From positions 1 through 9,785 of the forward strand of contig CANLCA010000065.1 of the NCBI GenBank assembly GCA_947487925.1: 9,785 nucleotides of DNA, in the 5' to 3' direction. Positions 1 through 7,100 of this stretch are shown piece by piece. Below the pieces are notes generated by a model. It did no database searches. It saw nothing but the letters and a program-made list of their open reading frames with translations, and was not told where the DNA came from. Source of the stretch: Verrucomicrobiales bacterium. GTDB taxonomy: Bacteria > Verrucomicrobiota > Verrucomicrobiia > Limisphaerales > F1-80-MAGS106. The first letter of the stretch is position 1; every line of letters begins with the position of its first letter. The position numbers were made by a program, and so were the translations under genes.

Positions 1-1944
1 CTCCAGGGCCGGGCGCAGCCGGCGATCCTCGGCATCGAGATCCCGCGCGAGAGCCCGCTTGATCGCGAGCTGCTGTTCCAGACCTCGCTTGCCCACGAAT
101 GGGAGGTTGTTGTAGTGCTGCCGCCGACCCGCAAAAACGCCATCCAACATGAACCCATCTGGCAAAATGGCGGCGTCGTGGCCCACTAGATCCTCCGATT
201 TTTCGACACACATGATCCGTCCAAAAAGCTGCCCCACCACCCTCCTCGCCACAGGGCTTTCAACCGAGAGTTTCTCCGCCAACGACCCCGCTTCCACGAC
301 GGCCGGAAGCCGCAGAGCCCGCTCCGGATGGATCAATGATTCCTCGGGCGAATCGCCCCTTGTTTCCTGGCAAACTTTGAGTGCTCGATCGTAGTGCTCG
401 GCGGGAACCACCACCGCGAACTTTCGAGTGAACACGACCTCGACAGCCGCGCGCCATCGTTCGTCGGACACTTCGCACAGCTCGCGCAGTTGACGGGCGC
501 AAGGCTCGCGGCCTTCCCGGGGCAGAACTTCGTTCAGCGCATTCAACAGTCTTTGAGGGCCCGGCGGTATGCCTTGTTCCAGCATGATGATTTCCGCCTG
601 CAACCGGCCCCCCTCGACCCGCACTGCCTCCGCCCGCTCGCGCAGCGGACGTGCAGCACGGTTGATCTCCGCCTTCACGGTTTCCATCGCTTCAGCCAGA
701 CTTCTTAAGGCATTGCCGGCCTCGTTCAGAGGGGTCGATTCAAGCTGTTCGACCGCCTTCAGCAAAGATTCCAACAGGGTCGCGCTCGCCAAGGATGCCT
801 CCGCACCTCGAACCATCCAGCCTCGCGCGTTTTTGAGCCTTGCTTGCAGCGCGCTTTCCAGTGTCCCACCAATGGCTTTGAGGCGTGCGATCTCGTCTGA
901 AACGGTCAGTAGTCTCAGACGAAGCGCCATGTAATCGGCGCCCCCAGGCATTTGAAAAATAACCGCCTGCGCCTGTTTGATTTCGGTCCGGCGCCTCAAT
1001 ATCCAGCCATCCAAGAGCGTCACTCGTGCCTCCTCGCCAACCAGTTCCAAGCGCAGTCTGGCGCGCTGTGACTCCAACGCGATCACCTGAGCCGACGTGT
1101 GTTCGGAAGCCAGTTGTGCCGCCAGCCACCGCGCGACGATCCGGTCGCGGTTGGCCGCCGCGTGTCGGGAATACAGATTCGAAATCGCTTCGAGCCGGTC
1201 CAACTGATCCCTCAACTCCCTGAGATCACGCTCATACGCTTGAAAGTTTTTGTAGCTCGCCACCACGTCCGTGATGTTCAGACTGTCACCCGGCAGGATG
1301 AACCGACGGCAAAATTCATCGAAGCTCTTCAGGTTGGTGAAGGACATCGAGGTCGGCAGAAGCGCCGCCAGAACGTTGCGGTTGAAGTTCAAGTGGCTGT
1401 CATTCGCCATGTCCCTCAGATACTGCTCCTGCGTTTCAAAAAGTCGGCCGTCCCGTTGCGATTCGATGAACTGCCGGAACACCGCCAGCTCCAGTGGCCT
1501 CCGAGCCGCATCCAACAGGTCTGTTTTTTCTAGGCGTCCGTCGCACCAGAAGGGCGTCACCCGCCCCTGGTTTTCCAGCGCGCTTCGAAACTCGAGCCGC
1601 AATCCCCACGTCTCCACCCGATCCTTCGACGGCCATGTGAATTCCAGCGCCACGTAGGCAATGGCGCCCTTGTCGCGCACATACTGCGCCTGGCCGTTCT
1701 CCTCGCGCTTCGTGTCGGCCAGGACGTAGCTCTTCAGGGTCCGGTCGCTGGTCGTCCCGGTCGCCGAACGGTTGAAAAGCGCCCGGTCGGTCCCCACAAG
1801 CACCAGCTGAACCAGATCCATCAGCACACTCTTGCCCGATCCCGTCAGCCCCGCGATCAGGAGATGCCCTTCCACATCCAGCGAGTCGTGGTAGCCATAC
1901 CAGTTGATCGCGTGAATCCGCGTGAGGAGGATCGCGCGACTCAT
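1..1944 (-). CDS. jetC: Wadjet SMC-like ATPase JetC, partial (C-terminal half beyond window)
   Basis: This is the probable motor subunit of a Wadjet anti-plasmid complex, related to MukB/MksB and distantly to SbcC/Rad50. I translated the whole stretch by hand: 648 codons are open from ATG 1944 to the left edge, with no stop. Near the N-terminus, 'RIHAINWYGYHD' precedes a Walker A motif GLTGSGKS at residues 32-39. Next comes an N-terminal head lobe with 'FNRSATGTTSDRTLKSYV' at about 60-80. Residues about 230-465 are rich in Arg, Glu, Leu and Ala and look like the first coiled-coil arm. Residues about 470-615 look like a hinge (W497-RAAVEVVF, then FAVVVPAEHYDRAL). The return arm begins after about 620. 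No CXXC zinc hook is visible, which fits a MukB/JetC-type hinge better than Rad50. Walker B and the signature motif would lie in the missing half. The start overlaps the jetB stop (ATGA) and has a strong Shine-Dalgarno sequence. I am confident of an SMC-like ATPase; the JetC name rests on the neighbours. Confidence 0.88.
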   Translation of the reverse strand, partial: MSRAILLTRIHAINWYGYHDSLDVEGHLLIAGLTGSGKSVLMDLVQLVLVGTDRALFNRSATGTTSDRTLKSYVLADTKREENGQAQYVRDKGAIAYVALEFTWPSKDRVETWGLRLEFRSALENQGRVTPFWCDGRLEKTDLLDAARRPLELAVFRQFIESQRDGRLFETQEQYLRDMANDSHLNFNRNVLAALLPTSMSFTNLKSFDEFCRRFILPGDSLNITDVVASYKNFQAYERDLRELRDQLDRLEAISNLYSRHAAANRDRIVARWLAAQLASEHTSAQVIALESQRARLRLELVGEEARVTLLDGWILRRRTEIKQAQAVIFQMPGGADYMALRLRLLTVSDEIARLKAIGGTLESALQARLKNARGWMVRGAEASLASATLLESLLKAVEQLESTPLNEAGNALRSLAEAMETVKAEINRAARPLRERAEAVRVEGGRLQAEIIMLEQGIPPGPQRLLNALNEVLPREGREPCARQLRELCEVSDERWRAAVEVVFTRKFAVVVPAEHYDRALKVCQETRGDSPEESLIHPERALRLPAVVEAGSLAEKLSVESPVARRVVGQLFGRIMCVEKSEDLVGHDAAILPDGFMLDGVFAGRRQHYNNLPFVGKRGLEQQLAIKRALARDLDAEDRRLRPALE

Positions 1945-2612
1945 GCTGGTTCCTCCTCGTCCATCGCTCTTCCGGACGCGACGGCTCCAGCTGACACCCC
2001 GGTCTCGGTTCCCTTGTGCATCGCGGCGGCGCGGCTCCATTCCGCCAATTCCTGGAAGGGCACAACCCGTTTCAAAGTAGGTAACACCTCGATGCGCGAA
2101 TCCTCCAGCCGGTCCCGGAATTCAACGCGAACCAGGTTGAACCGGTCCGCCATGCGCAGAATCTCGACCAGGCGGCCGCGGCTTGGGGGCTCCTTGAGAT
2201 CGGGTAGAAGTTTTTCTTTTAACAACTGATTGAGCTGCTCGACGGTGCAGACCACCCGGGTGGCACCCTGATCCCGCACCTGGGTGTCATACTCATACCA
2301 CAGCGCCAGAAGCACCACCGTGGCATCCTGCTTCAATCGAAGCGTCATCCCCGACTTCATCGGCAGGGCCTGGATCAGGCGGCTCTCGTGATCGTTAAAA
2401 ACAGACATCCCGGCCAAGGCACCGATTTCGCGCAGCCAATCCATGTTCTGGCGACACCACGCGTAAAGCTCCGCAAACCCAGGCTCCAGCCCGAGGACAG
2501 ATCCATGCGCGAGCAACGTCTGCAACGCCTCCCCCATCCGCGCGCGGTCGAGCTCCGTCAGGCGCGACAGAAGGGGCTGCGGTGGCGGACTGTTCAGTTC
2601 GGAAAGAGGCAT
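1941..2612 (-). CDS. jetB: Wadjet KITE-type subunit JetB (DUF4194-like)
   Basis: This 223-residue protein is probably the MukE/MksE-like accessory subunit that binds the JetA kleisin and helps the JetC heads hold DNA. What is visible: a soluble, mostly helical protein with no signal peptide or membrane segment. A segment LRLKQDATVVLLALWYEYD at residues 91-109 resembles the conserved core of DUF4194 proteins. It is followed by a winged-helix-like stretch (TVEQLNQLLKE, then RGRLVEILRMADRFNLVRV, residues 123-163) and an RIEVLPTLKRVV strand pair near 173-184. Length is usual for the family. I chose ATG 2612 because it lies 10 bases after the jetA stop. The longer frame from 2693 would overlap jetA by about 70 bases and adds a basic, Ser-rich leader unlike the family. 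No good Shine-Dalgarno precedes the start, so translation may be coupled to jetA. The last residues, DEEEPA, are encoded by the jetC ribosome-binding site. Confidence 0.85.
   Translation of the reverse strand: MPLSELNSPPPQPLLSRLTELDRARMGEALQTLLAHGSVLGLEPGFAELYAWCRQNMDWLREIGALAGMSVFNDHESRLIQALPMKSGMTLRLKQDATVVLLALWYEYDTQVRDQGATRVVCTVEQLNQLLKEKLLPDLKEPPSRGRLVEILRMADRFNLVRVEFRDRLEDSRIEVLPTLKRVVPFQELAEWSRAAAMHKGTETGVSAGAVASGRAMDEEEPA
1951..1958 (-). promoter_or_regulatory. Strong ribosome-binding site for jetC inside jetB
   Basis: On the minus strand GAGGAGGA lies 6 bases before ATG 1944, a near-ideal Shine-Dalgarno sequence and spacing. It is made from the Glu codons of the jetB acidic tail (DEEEPA). 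Together with the ATGA stop/start overlap, it fixes the jetC start and suggests translational coupling of jetB and jetC. Confidence 0.85.
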
Positions 2613-2622
2613 GGGTTTGATT

Positions 2623-4107
2623 TCACTTTTTGACGACGACGAATCGTTCCACAAAAAACGACGCCCGACGGTCGATTTCGACGTCCGCGGCATTATCGAG
2701 CACTCGCGGCACCTCGATGCGGTAGCGGGCTTCAGCGGATTGCGCGTGCAACAGCACGGCCATCACATCGGCGAGATCATCCTCATTTCTCACCGGGAAA
2801 TCCAAGCTTGAAACACGCGCCCCTTTCGAGCCCACCAACCGTTCCACAAAGCCGTTCGCGCGTGACACGGTCAAGGAGTCGCGCAGCGACTTTTCCATCT
2901 GCAACCTGGTCTGCTCGCGCTGCGTCTCGGTGACCGTGTCGTCCAGGGCCTCGTTTTGTTCGATGAATCGGCGTTTCGCGGGTTCATAAAGCGAATCGCG
3001 CCCGGCCATCAGGCGAGCCTCGGGCAAATAAAGCCCAGGGAACTCGTCCAGCCCTTCGAAATCTCCAAACCGTTTGCCCGAGAATTGGCGGTTGATTGCT
3101 TCAAACACAGATTTCACCTGACCCCGCCGTTCCCCAACCACCTCCTGCATGTAACGAAAACGAGCCAAGGATCGCCGCGTGAACTCCGCCGTGCGCGAGT
3201 CGATCGAGTCCGCCATTGGCAGCACTCGGTCGAGCGCCCTGGCAAGCACAAGGACCTGATTGCGGACTCGTGCCATGGCCTCAGAGGCGTCCATGCCAGG
3301 GTTCCGCCGAAGCATCTCGTGCTGCATGAGGCCCGACAAGGCCGCATCGTCTCGCATCGCCATCAACCTTTCCCGCGCATCGCCCAGCCGCGTGGGCAAC
3401 TGCGCGTGGGCCAGCTGGGCGTAACACACATGGCCGATCTGTTCGGCATACTGATCGAACACCACGCTCAAGTTGTCTTCCAGTGTCCGAGACTCCACTT
3501 GACGTCGAATCAATCGTTCCACCCCTTTTTGCATCGCCAACAATTCCGCGATGCCCTGTTGAGCGCTGTCCTGGCAGGCCCCCACGTGTTCGAGAGGGTG
3601 CCGCGCCAGCTCCGCATGATTCGCCAGCGCCGCGCAGACCCCCACCAGTTTGTCGGTGAACACAGCGGCGGCGGGTCTGGCGATTTTTCGCAGCGCCGAC
3701 ATCAAGGTCACTCCATGAGCGTCAAACCGCACCACCCGGTGCCAGTCCGAACCGGTCTCCACCTCCAGCCACCCGCAACGCCCCAGATAATCGAGCACGC
3801 ATCGCGCCTTCTCACGGACTGGTAAGGAATCCCGGGTCGCAAGCTCTCCAGCCAGCCCTTCTTCCGGTTCAAATCCGGGATGGTACGCGACGATCTCCGC
3901 CACAATTCCCAGGGCGTCCTCCCGGGTCATGCCGTCCACACGCTGCGCGGCCTCGCATTCCAGGGCATTCAAAATGTCGAGGTAGACCGCCGCGTTCTGT
4001 CCCGCCAATACTCGGAACATCTCCGGTCGCACCTCCCGAAAAAGATCCGTCGCCAGCGAGGAGAACGCCGGAGAACTCGACTGCTGATCGGAGTGCGTGG
4101 GACTCAT
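2623..4107 (-). CDS. jetA: Wadjet kleisin-like subunit JetA (DUF5716-like)
   Basis: This 494-residue protein is probably the kleisin-like (MukF/MksF-type) subunit bridging the JetC heads and recruiting JetB. The N-terminal segment LFREVRPEMFRVLAGQNAAVY (residues 22-42) followed by DILNAL resembles the start of JetA proteins of the DUF5716 family, found in Wadjet types other than type I. A winged-helix-like unit ends in CGWLEVE at 111-117, and a long helical middle (about 130-420) contains charged, coiled-coil-like stretches. The C-terminus is a short strand-rich unit ending in ERFVVVKK. The type I marker family, DUF3375, is not what I see. ATG 4107 is preferred over the in-frame TTG at 4164 because the conserved part starts at about residue 18. 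The Shine-Dalgarno is poor: AGGA touches the ATG directly. It is first in a jetA-jetB-jetC operon, and the gene order itself supports the call. I recognised the family by eye, so the type assignment is less sure than the Wadjet assignment. Confidence 0.84.
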   Translation of the reverse strand: MSPTHSDQQSSSPAFSSLATDLFREVRPEMFRVLAGQNAAVYLDILNALECEAAQRVDGMTREDALGIVAEIVAYHPGFEPEEGLAGELATRDSLPVREKARCVLDYLGRCGWLEVETGSDWHRVVRFDAHGVTLMSALRKIARPAAAVFTDKLVGVCAALANHAELARHPLEHVGACQDSAQQGIAELLAMQKGVERLIRRQVESRTLEDNLSVVFDQYAEQIGHVCYAQLAHAQLPTRLGDARERLMAMRDDAALSGLMQHEMLRRNPGMDASEAMARVRNQVLVLARALDRVLPMADSIDSRTAEFTRRSLARFRYMQEVVGERRGQVKSVFEAINRQFSGKRFGDFEGLDEFPGLYLPEARLMAGRDSLYEPAKRRFIEQNEALDDTVTETQREQTRLQMEKSLRDSLTVSRANGFVERLVGSKGARVSSLDFPVRNEDDLADVMAVLLHAQSAEARYRIEVPRVLDNAADVEIDRRASFFVERFVVVKK

Positions 4108-4167
4108 TCCTGAACGGTTGAACCCGTGGACTATGGCGATCCCAGTAAAACTGGGAAATGACAAACT
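4108..4167 (-). other. Intergenic gap between protease gene and jetA
   Basis: This 60-base gap separates the protease stop codon from the jetA ATG and is the only non-coding stretch of note in the window. It holds a perfect inverted repeat (4141-4155) and a short palindrome GGTTGAACC (4116-4124). A TTGTCA at 4159-4164 resembles a -35 box, but no good -10 box follows at 16-18 bases. I therefore cannot say whether jetA has its own promoter here or is read through from the protease gene. The end of the protease gene could also hold a promoter. Confidence 0.6.
4141..4155 (-). repeat. Inverted repeat upstream of jetA
   Basis: On the minus strand CCCAGT-TTT-ACTGGG forms a perfect 6-bp stem with a 3-base loop. 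It begins 12 bases after the protease stop codon and ends 33 bases before the jetA ATG. No U-run follows, so it is not a classic intrinsic terminator. It could be a weak attenuator, an RNA 3'-end stabiliser or an operator. The symmetry is seen directly; any function is inference. Confidence 0.55.
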
Positions 4168-7100
4168 TTACTCGGCCGGAAAGAACTCCACGATCGCCCG
4201 GTAAAACCGCGATTGATGCACCCCGTCCCCGGGATCCACCCACTCGGCGGCTCCTTGTGTGAACTGCAGAGTCGCAGCGAAGGTCCATGAAATCAGATCC
4301 CTCGAGGTCTCGATCCGACACACATAGCCCACGGGAGCTCTGAGCCTCAATTTCATCTGGCCCCCCGACAGAAGTTGCAGGGGTTCGAAGGAGGGTTTTT
4401 CCACCGGCGTCGGCGAGCTGACCGAAATCGACACCCTCCCGATGGCGCTGTAGCGGGTCCCATCCCATCCGCGAAACGTAAAGGTGTCGGTTCCCACAAA
4501 CCCCTTCCTGGCTGTGTAGACAAAGTTGGTGCCTTGGACCAGAAGCTTGCCATTTTTGGGCCCCTTGAGGATGGGGCACCTCATGAGATCTCCGTCAGCA
4601 TCGGAAACACCCAGTCCGCCCTTCAATACTCGCGTGTTCACCACGCTGAAATCCAGGTTCGTGGAAACGGGGGTTTGGTTCCGCGAACGCACCCATAGGA
4701 TCATCGTCGCGGCGGCACTTGGTTCTATCCCGTCCGAGACACGGAAAATCAGGTTGTCATACCCTGCAAAGCCTTGTGTCGGTGTGTAAGTCAGTGCGGG
4801 AGCCGTTCCCGACAGCACCCCGCGTGCAGGCTGGGATAAAATCTCATACCGCAACGGATCGTTTTCTCCATCCTTTGCCAGGAGCGCAACCGGCGTCGCT
4901 GTGTCCACGAAAACGTCCACCTTCCTGTCGCTCGCCGTCGGTGGCGTATTCACGTCCGTCACAAGAATTTGGACCACCCCCGGCTCGCTTTCCGATTCCT
5001 CGTCGCGCGCCGTGAACTCGAATCGATCGTTCCCGAGAAATCCATCGAAGGGTTGATAAACCCAATTCGTGCCGCTCCCTTGCAGAGTCCCATGCTCCGG
5101 CGGGATCCGGATCCGCACATCCAAATCCTCAGTCTCGTCGTCGTCCTTCACTCCCAACGGCAATGTCAGTTCCCTTCCTGGTTTGGTTTTCATCTCCAGA
5201 TCGGTCGCCACCGGAACATTGTTGTTTGCCGTCACAGACAGCCTCACTGTTGCCAACGGCCCTTCCTCACTCCCGTTCCTCGCTCGGTAGGTGAACTGGT
5301 CCGTGCCAGAAAACCCTTTTTTTGGAAAATACGTCGCCACCTCCGGATACGTCCACAAATCCCCATTCTCAGGGCCGTCCACGACGACATAGTTTAATGT
5401 GCCAGCATCTGGGTTGTCAGCCGAGTAGGTGATGTCCTTGGACTGGTTCCGGTTCAGGACAAGCGACTGGTCCTTGGCGACCGGGAGATCCAGCACGGGC
5501 TTCGTGGCGATGAGCACCTCGCCAACGGCTTCCATTCCCGAGGTGTCACGCACAGTGTAGGTGAAACGGTCGGATCCAAAAAAATCCTTCCCTGGCAGAT
5601 AAGTAAACTGTCCCGACGACAAAACGGTCAGAACACCCTGGGTTGGGTCCGTGTGGCCTGATACTTGAAAAAGGTCGCCGTCAGGATCTTGGTCGTTTGC
5701 CAACACATCGAACTGGACCAGCGTGTCTTCCTCGCCGATCACCCTGTCCGTCTCTGCGAGCGGCGCGTCCGCCACCGGTGTCACCGTGATCTCGGCGGTC
5801 GCCATCGCGAACCCCCCTTCGCTGTCGATCGCCGTGTAGGTGAACGAGTCCGACCCAAAAAAATCCGGCGCGGGAGTGTAGCGCAAACCCTTCCCGCGTG
5901 CCGCCACAACCAAACCGTGCTCGGCCTTGCTGAATTCCAGCAATCGAAGTCCCCCTCCCACCGAGTCGATGTCGTTTGCCAACGGGTCGAAAATGATTTC
6001 ACCATCCTCCGGCACGACCACTTTGTCGTCCAACACCAGTGGAGCGACATAATCAGGCCGCATCTCGAACACAACACGCGCTTCCGAGCTCAGTCCACCG
6101 GGATCCGTTGCTCTCAGAGTGAGTTCCTCGCGCCCGCTCCAGAGGGGATTCGGAGCCGTCACCACCAAACGCCGCGCCCCGTTGACTTCCGCTTGGAGCA
6201 ACCCATTCCCGATCACGCTCCACTTCATGCTCGAAGGCGGATCGTTTGGATCCTCCACATATCGGTCCAGGCGGATAGAAAAGAATTGTCCGCCCGTCCG
6301 TGTGATCTGGTTCGGTACCGGAAGAATCACGGGCGCTCTATTGAGTTTCTTTGAGGGCACAAAATAGCCTCCACGCCCCGCATCGCGCTGCCAGGCGGGC
6401 CAAGGCATCGCCGCCGCCTCGTAAGGTGTCGGCACTTCCCAAACATAGATGCTGCTCCGGTTCTTGCGCGTCACCGGGTCGTCCCCTACTGAATACGCCG
6501 CCTCTTGTATCGAAACCGACACCACGTCCAGCTTCCCATTTCCATCCAGATCCGTCAGGGTCACTGGGGACGTCTTCAGCCGGTCTCCCCCTCCTGCGGC
6601 TTCCATTAAAAGCATGCCCACTCCTCCCGGCTCTCCCCATCGAATCCGACGGCCCTCGAAATCCCAGGCCATTATGCCTCCCGCAAAGCTCACATCCCCG
6701 AACGAGACTAGCTGGCGCATCTGCCCGAGAACCCCAGCCACCACATCCGGTCGTCCGTCGCCATCCACGTCCCCGATCACCGGCCCGGATTTTAATGTCC
6801 CCCTCAGCCCCTCGCCAACGGGCCATCCATCGGCTTCGAAACCATCCTGGCGGAGCACATGAATCTGTCGCGGATTGGAGCTGACAACACAGATCTCCAA
6901 GCTGCCGTCCCCATCAAAATCAGCCAGCGCCGGCGAGTTCACGAACGATTGCTCCAGCAGTACTGGGAAGTTCGACCATCGTTTGCCGAGCTTATCGAAC
7001 ACATAAACGCCGCCTCGATTTCTGTCCTGCTCATCGTGCGAAGCGACCACGATTTCATTGGACCCATCCCCGTTCAGATCGCCCACCACAGGGGACGACT

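Noticed and set aside
1..1944. Reading jetC as SbcC/Rad50 repair ATPase
   Set aside because: No CXXC zinc hook is seen in the hinge region, no sbcD-like nuclease gene is adjacent, and the JetA/JetB-like genes upstream point to the MukB/JetC group. Only the missing C-terminal half could change this.
1436..2065. 209-codon minus-strand frame across the jetB-jetC junction
   Set aside because: It is in a different frame from both jetB and jetC, is Gly/Arg/Pro-rich, and both real frames here are supported by motifs.
2613..2693. Longer jetB start at 2693 (27 extra residues)
   Set aside because: It would overlap the jetA end by about 70 bases and adds a basic, Ser-rich leader. ATG 2612 is the natural operon start.
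2956..3825. 289-codon open frame on the plus strand opposite jetA
   Set aside because: It lies wholly antisense to a well-supported gene. Its His/Arg/Pro-rich composition is typical of a GC-driven shadow frame and shows no family pattern.
4108..4164. TTG start at 4164 for jetA (19 extra residues)
   Set aside because: It uses a rare start codon with no ribosome-binding site, runs through the inverted repeat, and lies outside the conserved part.
4130..4164. Promoter for jetA from the TTGTCA box
   Set aside because: The -35-like box is fair, but no -10-like sequence lies 16-18 bases downstream. The nearest candidate, CATAGT, is about 23 bases away.
4141..4170. Rho-independent terminator of the protease gene
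   Set aside because: The hairpin has only 6 bp and is followed by ATCGCC rather than a U-run on the minus strand.
3869..4579. 236-codon minus-strand frame bridging the end of the protease gene and jetA
   Set aside because: It overlaps two real genes out of frame and would hide the intergenic gap. It shows no domain pattern.
5665..6354. 229-codon open frame on the plus strand opposite the protease repeats
   Set aside because: It is a shadow of the protease gene with Arg/His-rich content and no recognisable motif.
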